Position numbers and translations under genes: made by a program | The notes under the pieces: model-generated | Seen by the model: only the letters and a program-made list of their open reading frames with translations | The model's database searches: none | Told to the model about the DNA's origin: nothing | Source of the DNA: Caenorhabditis elegans | Taxonomy: Eukaryota > Nematoda > Chromadorea > Rhabditida > Rhabditidae | Assembly: GCF_000002985.6 (NCBI RefSeq) | Contig: NC_003281.10 | Location: forward strand, 12,400,001 to 12,464,000 | Direction: 5' to 3' | Length of the DNA stretch: 64,000 nucleotides | In this document: positions 12,001-23,045 of the stretch, piece after piece | Layout: every line of letters begins with the position of its first letter | Numbering within the stretch: position 1 is the first letter of the stretch

Positions 12001-15000
12001 TTGACTAAATTACCGATTTTTTATTTAATTATCGTCTTTTGAAAATTTAAATTATCGATTTTTGAATCAAATTTTTTAATGAATTTCTTGAATTTTACAG
12101 GGGGGTTTCCATCATTTTCCAACCTCCTGAAGCTTATCCTCAATCGCAGTTGCTCCAACCAAAATCATATTCCTTTCAAGCTTCTCCGCCGCATCAGCGA
12201 GCAGCTTAGCACGATTATCAATTGCCAAAATGGCTTTTTTGTACTCCGGAGCCCACTGTGAATACTCTTGCTCCGTGAGATGTCTCATCGAAAAACAAAG
12301 TGTACGATATCCAAAAGATGCATAATCTTCAAGATGCTCCGTACAATACTCGACAGCTTCTTCTTGCTCTTTTCCGTGCTCCAACCGTTCAAAGATTACT
12401 GTATCGGCGCCTTTTGTGTATAGTTTGATGTCTCCTCCAGCACCATCTCGAACTATCACACTCATTCGTTTTCGATCCGATGTGAAATCGATAACGTCGA
12501 GAATTTCGATGGTCTCGTCTTCACCAAACACGTTACAAATCACTTTTTGTGGCTGTCTTGTGTGAAATGATACAGATTGAGACGCGGCTCCACGGACTAA
12601 AGCGGCTTCATCTGGACTACTTGATTGATAGATTAGCTGACCATCCTTGTTCTCGGGAACAACTGAAAATATCGAATTTTTACTTAGAAAATTGAATTTA
12701 AAGTCGATTTTTTGGTGTTTATAATAATAATTTTCTCAAAAAATGGTCTATTAAATTTCGCACGTATATTCCGGGAATTTGCCGGTTTGCCGGAAATTTT
12801 CAAATCCGGCATTTTACCCCAAATTGTGATCCGAAATCCGGAAAATATGTCTAATTGATTCCAAATTTTCCAACAAAAAAAAGCTGATTTCCGTTTTTCA
12901 ACTCCTCCATTTTTGTCGTTTTTTGATCAATTTTTGTTTTTGAAAATGTGTTTTTTTTAAAGGTTAATGAAACATTTTATTATCAAAAAAAAAATATTTA
13001 ATTTTTTAAAAAACGTTGACTTTGACAGGTTCTATATGAGGGATGGGCGGCAAACGATTTTTTTTTCCGCAATTCGGCAAAATTGCCGGAATTGAAAATT
13101 TCCGGCAAATCGGAAAATTGCCGGAATTGAAAATTTCCGGCAAATCGGCAAAATTGGCGGAATTGAAAATTTCCAAAATTGCCGGAATTGAAAATTTCCG
13201 GCAAATCGGAAAATTGCCGGAATTGAAAATTTCCGGCAAATCGTCAAAATTGGCGGAATTGAAAATTTCCGGCAAATCGGCAAAATTGGCGGAATTGAAA
13301 ATTTCCAAAACTTTTTTTTAAATTTTAATAAAAATTTAAATTAATTTTCATAATTAAGAGTACCGAAATCTGATACCGAATATCTATGTGAAAAATCAAA
13401 AAAAAAGAATTTCAAAAAAAACAATACAGTGTTTCCCCATATTCATGTATGTAGAAAAATGTTTTTAAAAAACGCACGCATGGTTTTTGAATTTTTTGAC
13501 ATTTTTCTACATTGTGTAGAAAAATGTCGAAAAATGCAAAAAAAAACATGCGTTATTCAAACATTTTTCTACATACATGAATAGAGGAAAAACTGTATAA
13601 AAATACTTTTTTTTTGCATTTTTCGTTATCATATATATATACGTATTCGCGATATATATATATACCCATAAAAATTCAGAGGGAATTTGAATTTTTTTGT
13701 TGCAAAATTGGAAAAAAAATCATTTTCAGTATTATATTCTCAAAACCAGTACCAGTATGACAAACAGCCATCATTTTCAACACTTCCAGAATACTCGTCG
13801 AATGTTCATCTCCTTGACGATAATCTTCAATTAAACTTGCATCTGCAAACTCATCATCCTCATTATTTCCATAATTTCTAGATCCAATTGATAGTCGTTT
13901 AAACTTCATCACATTCCGTGTAAGAGTGCCCGTTTTATCCGACATTATAAACTTGACTTGTCCCAGTTCTTCATTTAAATTCGATGTTCTAGCGATGGCA
14001 CACGAATCACTATTCACATCGTACATTTCGATATCGTTGTTGATGTAGATTGCCTGGAAATTTTGGAATTTTTCGTGATTTTTTCAGGGAAAATCGGGAA
14101 AATCGATAAATATTAAAAAAAATATTTAGAAATTAACCATAAAATTTGATTTTTTTTCAAAAATCAATTTTTTTGAATTTAATAAGTTTACGCCTCATTT
14201 TGTGAGCCAACAATTTTTTTTCGATTTTTTTTTGAATCGAAAAGTCGATAATTTTTCGATTTCCCAGATTTTTTTTGAAACTAAATTTTGTTCAGAAAAC
14301 AGAAAAAAACTAGGCAGCCATTTTTTTTTGTCTACAACTTTGGCAATTTGCCTGATATATTCAATTCCAGCAATTTGGCGGAAAATTTCAATTCCGGCAA
14401 TTCGCCGATTTGCCGGAAATATTCAATTACGGCAATGTGCCGGTTTGCCGGAAAATTTCAATTACGGCAATTCGCCGGTTTGCCGGAAATGTTCGATTTC
14501 GACAATTGCCGTTTTATCCGGCAATTTTGGCAAATCAGCCATTTGCCGGTTTGCCGATTTGGCGGAAATTTAAATTCTGGCAACTTGCCGACTTGCCGCG
14601 AAAAATCGCAAAAGAAAAACGGTAAAATCGTGATTTTTCAATTTTGGCTAAATTCCCAGAACTCCTCGACCAATCAGCGTGCTCGACCTCCGCCCACTCC
14701 ATCTGATTGGTTCAAAAGTGGGCGGAGCGAATCGCTGATTGGTCGGGGAATTCTTTTTCTCATTTTAGGTGAATATTCAGCCAAATCGCGCAAGATTTCT
14801 CCGTTTTGAGACTATTTTTAATTTTTGTTTAAATGCTGCGAAATTTCAAAATAATCTACCTGGAAGAATCGAACAACTTCCAGTGTGACTTGCAGTGAAA
14901 TCGGAATCAAATTGTTGTAGAGAATGAAGAACGTGAGTACACCCCACAGGAATGAGCCTTTTGGATCGTGTTCTGCAAATTTTGGATTTTTTTTTGGAAT

Positions 15001-18000
15001 TTTTTCCATTAGATTTTGTTGTTTTTTGCTGGAGAAAATCGAAAAAAAAAACTGAATTTTTTTTAAATTATCGATTTTTTTAAAAGTTGAATTTTTGAGA
15101 AATTCCTGAAACTTTGAAATTCGAGATTTTTAAAAAAGATTTTTTGGAAATAGATTTTTTCCAGGAAATTTTAAAAAAATTCTGAATAAATATTTCAGCA
15201 GATTTTTTCTTTTTTTTTGTTGAAAAATTTCGAAAATCGAGAAAAAACTATAGGGAAAAGAGCGAAAATTGTGGATTTTTTGAAAAGAAAATTTGAAAAA
15301 TTTAAACATATTCGCGATTTTTCTTGGTTTTTTGTAAGAAAAATATAATTTTAGCTTTTTTTAGCCGGAAATTTTTAATCATAGAATTAAAAAAAAAACT
15401 ATACTTCGAAATTTGTCGGTTTTTTCAAATTTAATGAAATTGTGATTTTTCTAGATTTTTTTTTCAAAAAATTTCACCGAAATTTTCTCGAATTTTTATT
15501 TAAAAAAATCGATAAAAAAATGGAAAATTTCCTTTTTTCCAGTAAACTCCCAACCAACTCACCAAGAAAAGACAAATACCAAGCCTGTGGAATATTATTT
15601 CCCCTCCAAATTTCCGATCCAGTAGCGGATATTAGCGCGAGTGCGACTAGAACGAAAAAGAGGAAAATAATTCGATAATTCGTCTGTACATCGATTGTTC
15701 CACTTTTCAGCGGAGCTCTTTTCGAGTTCATGAGCAGCTTTGAGTCGTGTCCAGTGTAGATGACGGCACCAAATATCCATGCAGTGTTTTTTAATCGGGC
15801 ACCTGTGTGTGGAAATCAATTTTTAGGGGACACTGCAACTTTTTCCTCACGAGGGACGAGGAAAAGTGGTTTCTAGGCCATGGCCGAGGGGCCGACAAGT
15901 TTCAGCGGCCATTTATCTTGCTTTGTTTTCCGCCTGTTTTCTTTCGTTTTTCATCGATTTTTTTCGTTTTGTCTTATTAAAACTGATAAATAAATACTTT
16001 TTGCAAATGCTAAAACAATTTCCAAGTAAAAAAATTATGTATTCAGTGGGCAAGCAGCGGTGAAAGTGGGCATTGTAATATGATGGATTACGGGAATACA
16101 AAACCTAAAATTTTTCTGAAACATGATACATATGATGCTTAGATGCTGAAATTACCTGATTTTCATAACGAGACCGCTGAAAAAGTTTTGAGGTTTTCAA
16201 AATTCAACTTTTTGTGCGAAATTCTCGACTTTTTCACCAAAAAAGTTGAATTTTGGAAACCTCAAAACTTTTTCAGTGGTCTCGTTATGAAAATCAGGTA
16301 GTCTCAGCATTTAAGCAGCATATGTATCATGTTTCAGAAAAAGTTTAGGTTTTGTATTCCCGTAATCCATCATATTACAATGCCCACTTTCACCGCTGCT
16401 TGCCCACTGAATACATAATTTTTTTACTTGGAAATTGTTTTAGCATCTGCAAAAAATATTTATTTATCAGTTTTATTAAGAAAAAACGAAAAAAATCAGT
16501 GAAAAACGAAAGAAAACAGGCGGAAAACAAAGCAAGATAATTGGCCGCTGAAACTTGTCGGCCCCTCGGCCATGGCCTAGAAACCACTTTTCCTCGTCCC
16601 TCGTGAGGAAAAAGTTGCAGTGGTGGTGTGGAGTTGCAATTTTTGAATAACTTTTGCTTTTTCCCAAAAATTTTGATCCAATTTTAACGTTTTTTTTTCC
16701 CGCAAAATTCACCTTTTTTCTGGAAATGTATGCTTTTTGCAATTTTTTTTTTTTTTTGTTCGATTTTTTTTTTCTTTTTTTTTTTTTTTTCGATTTTTTC
16801 GATTTTTTTCGATTTTTTTTACATTTTTGGGTAAATCTTGGCGTTTTCTTTTTCGAAATTTGAGCTTTAAAATTGCAAAATTTAGCCCTTTTTCTGAAAT
16901 TATTAGCTTTTTTCTTGGAAATTTATACTTTTTTGTTCGGAATTCAGACTTTTTTCATTAAATTTTGGCTTTCACAATTTTTTTTTGAAATTCGAAAATT
17001 TTAACATTTTCCGATAAATTTAGTTTTTTAATTGCAATTTTGCCTTTTTTGTGTAAATTTTGGTTTTTTTTCTTGAAATTTTAGCTTTAAAACTGCAAAA
17101 TTTAGCCGTTTTTTTCTTTTTCTTTTTGTAGTTTTTTTCAATTTAGCCGTTTTCTTTCTGAAATTATTACCTTTTTTCTGGAAATTTATACTTTTTTCAT
17201 TAAATTTAAGTTTTTACAATTTTTTTTTGAAATTCGAACATTTCGACTTTTCCTCAAAAATTCCTCAGAGATGTGGTCTTTTTTTACGAATTTTTGGAAT
17301 TTTTTACAGATATTGTTGTAGAAAAATTGTGCCGTTTTTTCTCGAAATTTATCGAATTTTCGGCTTTCTTACTAGGAAATTGACTTTTTTGCCTGCTTCC
17401 CCCCCCCCCCCTCCCCGAATTTTTGAGCTTTTTAAACGAAATTTTCAGCATTAAAATAATTTTTTTCACCTCTCAAAAGCAGCTGATCAATACCGAAATG
17501 TCTGGCAACTCCATTAATTTCAATATTTCCATTAAATTCATTAACATGTCGTGATGGTGGTTCACAAGTGATTTCAGACTCGAATTGGCTCAATTTTTCC
17601 GGAGAAGTCATTGTTGAAGTGATATCCAGCGCTTGTTTGATTTTTAAATTCGTTTCTCCGTCTAAATTCGATGTTTCAATATATGCCATTCCTTGTTGTT
17701 CTGATGATGCCAATAGAAGTAGATCAGCAGGGAATAGGCTGTCATTGTCAATTCGGATGAAGTCACCGACGCTTACCTGTGCAAAATTTGGATGGAATAA
17801 TTTTGTTTCGGACGTGAAATTTATCTTTTTTGTTCGAAAAAAATAGTTTTTATTGGGTTTTATTGAAAAAAATTTTTTTTTAGTTCAAAAATAAGAAATA
17901 TAAAATTTTTGGGTTTTTTTGAACCAAAAACAATTTTTTTAAAATTTTTTCAAAAATAAGAAATACAAAATTTTTGGGTTTTTCGGAGAAAAAAAAATAG

Positions 18001-20664
18001 TTTTTATTGGGTTTTATTGAAAAAAAATTTTTTTTTAGTTTTTTCAAAAATAAGAAATATAAAATTTTTGGGATTTTTCGGAAAAAATTTTTTTTTTGGT
18101 TTTTTGCAGCAAAAAACCATTTTTTTTTGTCGAAAATTTGAATTCCTGGTTTCTTTTTTTTTTGCATTTTTGGGACTAAAAAACCAAAAAGACTCAATAT
18201 TCTCTAGCAAATTGTGGGGTTTAAAGGTTTTTTTTTTAATATTTAAATTCGACTTTTTTTTGAATTTTCAAATTTTTTTGGTCCTGGCCATGCTGGTGAC
18301 AGCTGAATTTTTGAAAAAATGGTTTCGACAGTTTTAATTTAGTTTTTTTTTCCGGCAAACGGCAAATACGGCAATTTGCCGGAATTGAAAATTTCCGGCA
18401 AGCGTCAAAGTCGGCAAATTAGGCAAACCGGCAATTTGCCGAATTTGCCCGAAACACGGTGATTGCCGAAAATTTTACGGTAAAATTGATATCCGGTAAA
18501 CAGCAAACAGACAAATTGCCGAAATCGAAAATTACAGGAAAATCGGTTATTTGCCGGAATTGAAAATTTCTGGCAAATCGGTAATTTGCAGGAATTGAAA
18601 ATTTTCGGCAAATCGGCAATTTGCCGAAATTCAAAATTTCCGGCAAATCGGTAATTTGCCGGAATTGAAAATTTCCGGAAATTTTGGCAAACCGGTGATT
18701 TTTGATAATTTTTAAAAATTCCGAGTTATCTTCAAGCTCAAAATCTTTTTGATTTTTTGTAATGAATTTTTTTTTGAAATTTTTTTGCCAATTTTCAATT
18801 TCCAATTTATTTTCAATGTATTTTTCTTCTTCTTCTCAATCTCACATCTTTCCACTGTTTCTCAATCCAATGTCCATCGACAAGAATTTCGACAGAAAAT
18901 GCGTTAACTTTATTATCACTTCGCCGTCTTTTCACATCTTCGAATATTTCTTTTAGTGCAGAAACTGATAAAATTATCAGAAATGGGACGGCTGTCGTGT
19001 ATCTTCCAGTCGGGCTAACGTCGGGAATTTGCTGAAAAAAAGGAAAAATTTAAATAAATTAAAGGCGGACTACACTCTGTGTGGGGAAATTGCTTTAAAA
19101 CACGCCTATGGTACCACAATGACCGAATATCATGATTAAAAAATTTAAAAAAAATTTCTAAATTTTATATGATTTTTTTGAAAATTGAAAAAATCTCAGT
19201 TTTTGCCTAATTCCTATTTGAATTACCGCCAATTGGATTTGTTCGGTGGAGCGCGCTTGCCCGTTATTAAATTCATTTATTTTATTTTTTGTTATTTTCC
19301 ATCGATTTTTAATGTTTTCGGTGTATTTTTGCTTGAAATTTAGAGAAAAAGTCAAAATAAATGCAAATTTTCGATTAAAAAGTACGCTGACAGGCGTAAA
19401 TCAGTGAAATTAATGAATTCAGGTTCGAAATCGTTTAAAATCGTTACTTTGTCATTTTTACGCCTGCCAGCCTGCTTTTTAATCGAAAATTTGCATTTAT
19501 TTTGACTTTTTCTCTAAAATTCAAGCAAAAATGCAACGAAAACATTAAAAATCGATGGAAAATAACAAAAAATGAAATAAATAAATTTAAAAACGTGCAA
19601 GTGCGCTCCATCGAACAAATCCAATTGGCGGTAATTCAAATATGAATTAGGTGAAAACTGAGATTTTTTCAATTTTCAAAAAATCATATAATATCTAGAA
19701 AATTTTTTTGAATTTTTTTATCATGATATTCGGTCATTGTGGTACCATAGGCATGATTTAAAGCAATTTCCCAACTGGCGATACTCCACCTTAAAAAAAA
19801 AGAAAAAAATTTCGCACTACAAAAAAACGAAAAAAAATCGCAAAATTTGGCTGAATTCCCTCCAAAATGAGTGCTGCGACCAATCAGCGACTTGCTCTGC
19901 CCACATTTCAACCAATCAGCGTCATTCGACTCCTGATTGGTCCAAAAGTGGGCGGAGCCAGTTGCTGATTGGTCGCAGTCCTCAATTTGCAGAGAAATTA
20001 GCAAAAATCTCGATTTTTTTCGGTTTTCTCTCGTAAAAGCGAGCAAAATCTCCATTTAAAACCAAAAATTAACCTGAAGAAGGGCGATTGCTAGGAAAAA
20101 TATATTATTGTAACGCCGGAACTGTTCATACAAAAATCTGGGAAGAAATGAGAATCCATTGTACTTGCAAGTGCTGAAAAAATCAATTTTTTACAGAAAA
20201 TGACTGAAATTCCAGTAAAAAACCTTATTCTATTACTGCAAAATCGTTGAGCATGCTGGTGGTGGGGATCTCTGACTTTGCCTGAAAAAAAATTATTTAA
20301 AAAAAAACCAAATTTTCGGTTATTTCGTCAAAAAAATGCTGAAATTTCACAAAAAAAAGCGAAAATCCAGCTTTTAAACCGGCGTGAGAACTGCGACCAA
20401 TCAGCGACTCGCTCCGCCCACTTTTCAACCAATCAGATGAAGTGGGCGGAGTTCGAGGACGCTGATTGGTCGGGGAGTTCTCAAAGATGAGCTTTTCGTT
20501 TTTTTTGCGCATTTTTTAATGATTTATCAGAACTTCAGATATTCTTGGGCTTTTTTAAGCCTATTTTTGGCCCTTTTTAAGCCTATTTTCGGGCCTTTTT
20601 AAGCCTATTTTTGGGCCTTACCAAGATGGATATGTCGATTATTATCTCTTGCCTCTGTGGGCAT
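46..20664 (-). CDS. tat-1: P4-type ATPase, aminophospholipid flippase TAT-1 (3' end partly outside window)
   Basis: Flips aminophospholipids to the cytosolic leaflet of plasma and endosomal membranes. Coding exons in transcription order: 20664-20622, 20281-20224, 20173-20074, 19031-18846, 17776-17470, 15802-15563, 14972-14860, 14053-13753, 12662-12124, 10219-9690, 8082-7928, 7785-7652, 7442-7302, 5978-5722, 4877-4785, then either 2063-1682 (stop) or 170-46 (continues left of the window). All junction phases agree. The proximal form is about 1192 aa. Seen: DGET in the actuator loop (168-171), PISL in M4 (335-338), phosphorylated Asp in DKTGT (D388), KGADT nucleotide-binding motif, GDGAND hinge (764-769), and a six-helix C-terminal half. 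The start ATG was chosen because it gives MPTEARD directly upstream of conserved sequence; a 5' UTR exon reaches 20722 behind an acceptor. PISL and DKTGT make P4 class certain. The exact paralogue rests on synteny with pie-1. Introns are unusually repeat-laden. Confidence 0.96.
171..1681. repeat. tat-1 terminal intron: element C copies and GATTACTGTAG repeats
   Basis: Contains element C arms ('CGGTTTGATCTACAAAAAAT' and inverse) at about 0.29-0.43 and 1.12-1.31 kb, 'GAGACCC...GCGCCTTT' repeat fragments at 0.77-1.10 kb, and three short tandem 'GAGGATTACTGTAG' units at about 1.63-1.68 kb, just past the proximal stop codon. No gene is supported apart from the tat-1 exons. Confidence 0.6.
1682..2063 (-). 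CDS. tat-1: Alternative proximal terminal exon of tat-1
   Basis: The exon opens behind an ATTTAG acceptor and joins the 4785-4877 exon in phase 2, making a Ser codon. It encodes about 127 residues of cytosolic tail rich in Ser, Thr, Arg and acidic residues, and ends in a TGA at 1682-1684. The tail begins [10 protein letters not shown] and ends GSGTRL. It has no membrane segment. It competes with the distal exon at 46-170, so the two isoforms differ only after the last membrane helix. Confidence 0.8.
2150..2460. repeat. Imperfect palindrome around the tat-1 proximal exon acceptor side
   Basis: The arm 'AATGGCGGGAAAAT...ATGACGTCATAGCGCATTTT' (about 2.15-2.24 kb) recurs inverted as 'AAAATGCGCTGTGACGTCAC...ATTTTCCCGCC' with flanking CACAACAATCA (about 2.37-2.47 kb). 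Loop about 130 bp. It lies in the intron upstream of the proximal terminal exon. Confidence 0.75.
2589..2601 (+). repeat. G13 homopolymer
   Basis: Thirteen consecutive G, preceded by GGGGC, in the last tat-1 intron. Such poly-G tracts are deletion-prone in worms lacking the DOG-1 (FANCJ) helicase because they can form quadruplexes. Confidence 0.95.
3170..3350. repeat. TA-rich minisatellite (ATAGTATATAGTATAATATA)
   Basis: A tandem array of a 25-bp-type unit 'TAGTATATAGTATAATATAA' flanked by 'GTACATATA' units. Spurious Tyr/Ile-rich ORFs are artefacts. Confidence 0.9.
3370..3958. repeat. Palindrome G, about 590 bp
   Basis: 'AAAGGTGGTGTAGTCGAATTTT' at the left is mirrored by 'AATTCGACTACACCACCTTT' at the right, with matching arms throughout (AAGTTATGACGGCTCAAAAA / TTTTTTGAGCCGTCATAACTT). 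The centre is near 3.65 kb. Structure fits a MITE or a long hairpin. No coding capacity. Confidence 0.9.
4930..5722. repeat. CCGGCAAATTGCCG minisatellite array
   Basis: Tandem, locally palindromic units of about 34 bp (GCCGGAATTGAAAATTTCCG plus GCAAATCGGCAAATT). A 120-bp higher-order unit is directly repeated (about 5.40-5.52 and 5.52-5.64 kb onward). The array ends exactly at the tat-1 splice donor at 5717-5721, so the donor is formed within the last unit. Confidence 0.92.
5996..6032. repeat. (TA)n microsatellite
   Basis: An uninterrupted AT dinucleotide run immediately inside the tat-1 intron next to the acceptor of exon 5722-5978. Confidence 0.95.
6240..6795. repeat. Element A palindromic MITE
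   Basis: 'CATATTTGACGCGCAAAATA', 'TCGTAGCGAAAACTACAGTA' and 'GTCGATTTACGGGCTCG' on the left are mirrored on the right about a centre near 6.51 kb. Same family as 8095-8815, 24547-25182, 30623-30868, 44470-44803, 55080-55338, 60205-60650, 62020-62285 and, in part, 62695-62895. Confidence 0.88.
6815..7030. repeat. TTTTTTGGCGGGAAATTCAAATTTTCTG tandem repeat
   Basis: Six to seven direct copies of a unit of about 32-33 bp with GGCGGGAAATTC, GGAGGGAAATTC variants, in a tat-1 intron. Confidence 0.92.
8095..8815. repeat. Element A palindromic MITE
   Basis: Ends 'ATGAACACCTAATTCTAAGAATGCG' and 'CGCATTTTCAGAATTTTGTGTTCCCG'. The inner arms form a very long near-perfect hairpin centred near 8.48 kb (ACTAGCTTCGGAAAATTCTC and its inverse), which gives the same artefactual peptide on both strands. 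Confidence 0.88.
9000..9490. repeat. CCGGCAATTTGCCG minisatellite array
   Basis: About 14 units of roughly 34 bp, same family as 4930-5722, 200 bp from tat-1 exon 9690-10219. Confidence 0.92.
10240..12075. repeat. ATTATCGATTTTT repeat filling a tat-1 intron
   Basis: Almost the whole 1.9 kb intron is dozens of irregular copies of 'AATTATCGATTTTTGACTGA' and variants with TGAATTATCGATTTT. Spacing is irregular, so it looks like repeated local slippage. It contains no ORF. Confidence 0.9.
13060..13312. repeat. CCGGCAAATCGGCAAAATTG minisatellite array
   Basis: Seven to eight units with the core GCCGGAATTGAAAATTTCCG, in the tat-1 intron between exons 12124-12662 and 13753-14053. A single isolated unit lies near 12.77-12.81 kb. 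Confidence 0.9.
13425..13600. repeat. Hairpin with ACATTTTTCTACAT arms
   Basis: 'CAGTGTTTCCCCATATTCATGTATGTAGAAAAATGT' type arm at 13.43-13.46 kb, mirrored at 13.56-13.60 kb (ACATTTTTCTACATACATGAATAG), with an inner inverted pair 'GACATTTTTCTACA / TGTAGAAAAATGTC'. Confidence 0.75.
14345..14600. repeat. CCGGCAATTCGCCG minisatellite array
   Basis: Degenerate units of the same minisatellite, in the tat-1 intron before exon 14860-14972. Confidence 0.85.
14660..14750. repeat. Element M: CCAAT/GGGCGGAG palindrome
   Basis: 'CGACCAATCAGCGTGCTCGA...CCGCCCACTCCATCTGATTGG' mirrored by 'GTGGGCGGAGCGAATCGCTGATTGGTCGG'. Further copies: 19.87-19.98, 20.39-20.48, 44.06-44.13 and half a copy at 58.95-58.99 kb. 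Each carries inverted CCAAT boxes and GC boxes. Confidence 0.85.
15833..16622. repeat. Element D, 790-bp palindrome
   Basis: 'CACTGCAACTTTTTCCTCAC' at the left is the inverse of the right end; arms of about 390 bp are near-identical (each strand gives the same artefactual peptide [15 protein letters not shown]). A nearly identical copy lies at 23273-24064. No transposase ORF, so a non-autonomous element. It sits directly upstream of tat-1 exon 15563-15802. Confidence 0.92.
17399..17416 (-). repeat. Poly-G tract (minus strand)
   Basis: Twelve consecutive C on plus (G on minus), then T and CCCC, 55 bp from tat-1 exon 17470-17776. Potential quadruplex on the tat-1 sense strand. Confidence 0.9.
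18345..18700. repeat. CCGGCAAATCGGCAATTTGCCG minisatellite array
   Basis: About ten degenerate units of the shared minisatellite in a tat-1 intron. Confidence 0.88.
19058..19797. repeat. Element B palindrome
   Basis: 'GGCGGACTACACTCTGTGTG...CACGCCTATGGTACCACAATGACCGAATATCATG' is mirrored on the right, ending 'CGATACTCCACCTTAA'. Centre near 19.42 kb. Other copies: 24513-25800 (interrupted), 51381-52105, 55742-56370. Ends read AAAGGTGGA...TCCACCTTT in the best-kept copies. Confidence 0.9.
20520..20621. repeat. AAGCCTATTTTTGGGCC tandem repeat at the tat-1 exon 1 donor
   Basis: Four direct units of about 22-23 bp ('CTTTTTAAGCCTATTTTTGG'). The donor of the first tat-1 coding exon (GTAAG, minus, 20617-20621) abuts the last unit. 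Confidence 0.88.
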
Positions 20665-20799
20665 TATGCTCCAAAAAGTGTTTGACCTCGACTTCTTTGC
20701 TATCGATTTTTTGTTGAATTATCTGGAAAAAATTAGTTTTTTTTTTGAAAAAGAGCATTTTATTTGAATTTTTAAGCAATTTTTCGTGGGTAATTCAGT

Positions 20800-21125
20800 T
20801 TTTTTAGGGAAAAAGTAGAAAAAATCCAGGAAAATCAATAAATTCAGCCAGAAAAGGCGAAAATATCGAAAATTTCAGTTAATTTCGTGGGAATTCAAAA
20901 ATTATTAAAACTATTTATTAAAAACTATATTAATTTATTAAAAGTTATTAAAATAAATAAATTAAATAAATTAATAACTTTTAATAAATTAATAAAATTT
21001 GTAATAAATAGTTTAAATAATTTTTGAATTCCCGCGAAAATGAATGTTTCGATATTTTCGTCTTTTCTGGCTGAATTTATTGATTTTTCTGGGGTTTTTC
21101 TACTTTTTCCGTTGAAAAAAACCGA
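20800..21125. repeat. Hairpin upstream of tat-1
   Basis: 'AAAAAGTAGAAAAAATCCAG...AAATCAATAAATTCAGCCAGAAAAGGCGAAAATATCGAAA' mirrored by 'TTTCGATATTTTCGTCTTTTCTGGCTGAATTTATTGATTTT'. AT-rich loop of 'TTATTAAAA' units. It lies within 150 bp of the tat-1 5' UTR exon. Confidence 0.85.
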
Positions 21126-22529
21126 ATAAACCGCGAGAAAATCGATGAAACTCCAAAATTGGGCTTATTTATGATTTTTTTTCGGCGAAAAAATGTCTGA
21201 AAATTTGATTTTTCCTGAATTTTACGATTTGAAACACAAACTTTCAATTTCTGAGGCATTTTCCATCGATTTTCGAAGTTTCAGCGAATGTTCTTTTTTC
21301 TTCGCGGAAACTCAAGAAAAAAGTTGTTTTTTCGCAAAATTGGAAAAAAAATCCTTTAAATCTCTAATTTTTATGGTTTTTTTTTCTAAAATTCAACGAA
21401 AAATGGTGTGATTTGTGTGATTTACAAATAAACTTTGAAACTAAATAAATATTAAAAAAATATAAAAACCCACGAAAAATCAAACAAATTATCGATTTTC
21501 GGTCATAGAATGACGAGGAGCCTGCAGGAAAATCCAATTTTTTTGTTGGAAATTAATTAATTAATATAATATTTATTTAAATAAACAAAAAAAAAAGGTG
21601 AAAAAAAACGTAGCAAACACGGAAATAAGTTCACCCCCAAAAAGCAAATAATGTTCGTGTCAACTTCCTTGGGGAGGCGAGAGAGCAAGAAGGTGTGAGA
21701 CGCAGAGAAAAACACTGGTTTTCCGTTAAAAAAGAGTACATGGCCTTGAAAAAGTGATTCATATATGTTGTATTTTAATTTATTTTTCCATATTGTTCAA
21801 TTTTTTGAACAAGAATAAAATAAACATGGAAGAAGAAGAACCTCGGCACGTCACGGAAGCATGGAAATAGTGTGTGAACAGAAGAGAGTGCAGGGAGAAA
21901 GCATGGAGCCTCTTTTTTGTTTAGAATTTTTTTTGTTTGAAAATATCGATTTTTATTTTGGTTGGGCTTATGTGCCCAGGCTTGGGCTTGGCTTAGACCT
22001 AGCTTAAGCTAATAATTCTTAGGCTATTTTAAGGTTCTGAATAGGTGTAACTGTGGAAAACGAGCTGAAATTCGGGCTTTTTCAACTTTAAATGTAACGA
22101 CCGAAGATAACTGAAAAATTTCTAAAAATGTGTTTCTAAATATATTTGAATTTTTCACAATTTTGCAAACTAATTAGGTCCCGACAAATTTTTGGATAAA
22201 TCGGTTTTCCGGCAAATTTAACTGAAAATTTAAAAAAATTTAAATTTTTTTTCTCTTGTATGAATACGTCATAAATATTTACTAATTAAATATTGATGTA
22301 TCCCTGATAAGAAGAGAAGAAGAGAAAAGACACACTGGAAATGAAAACATTTTCGACGAACTTTGATCATTTGCCAAATTTTCTGTCTTTTTTTTTTAGA
22401 ACAATTCGATATTTAAAGGCTTATTCATACAATGGCTTATTATGAAGTCGCAGAAAAAACGGGACTTTTTTCTACGTTTCCATAATAAATCATCGTATGA
22501 ATACAGCTTCAGACCCGCTTTTACGTATA

Positions 22530-23045
22530 AACCCAAAGTGTGCTGAAGTTAAAAAAATTCGTAATGAAATTTCTCAAAAAACTCTTCAAAAATTTTTTAT
22601 GAAGGTTAAAAATTTCGAAAAAATTACGCTGATTTTAGCTAAAATCTCTAATTTTTCCCATTTTTCCGTGTCGAATCTGGCCGAAGGTTGACTTTATCTG
22701 GAATTATCATCCTTTATTGCAAATTTTGGTAGTTTATCTCATTTAATTTCGTCGATTTAGGTACATTCAGGTAACTAAAAATCAATTGGTTACCTACCGT
22801 CTTTAAATACCTTAATCAACGAAATTAAATGAGATAAACTACCAAAATATGCAATAAAGGATGATAATTTCAAAAAAGTCAACTGCGGACAGATGTCTGG
22901 CGGAAAAGTGGCCAAAATTCGAGATATATATGCTAAAATCAGTGTAATTTTTTTCGAAATTTTGAAGCGGAATAAAAATTTGAACCATTTTTTGAGCAGT
23001 TTCATTACGAATATCGTTCATTTCAGCATATTTTGGGTGTATTCG
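22530..23045. repeat. Palindrome H
   Basis: 'ATTATCATCCTTTATTGCAAATTTTGGTAGTTTATCTCATTTAATTTCGTCGAT' and its inverse around a centre near 22.78 kb. Related palindromes at 27.96-28.17 (pie-1 intron 3) and 60.65-61.25 kb. Confidence 0.85.

Noticed and set aside
15866..16587. ORFs [15 protein letters not shown]... and [16 protein letters not shown]... on both strands (also 23.24-24.13 kb)
   Set aside because: The same peptides arise from both arms of palindrome D in opposite orientation; no similarity to a transposase and no consistent start.
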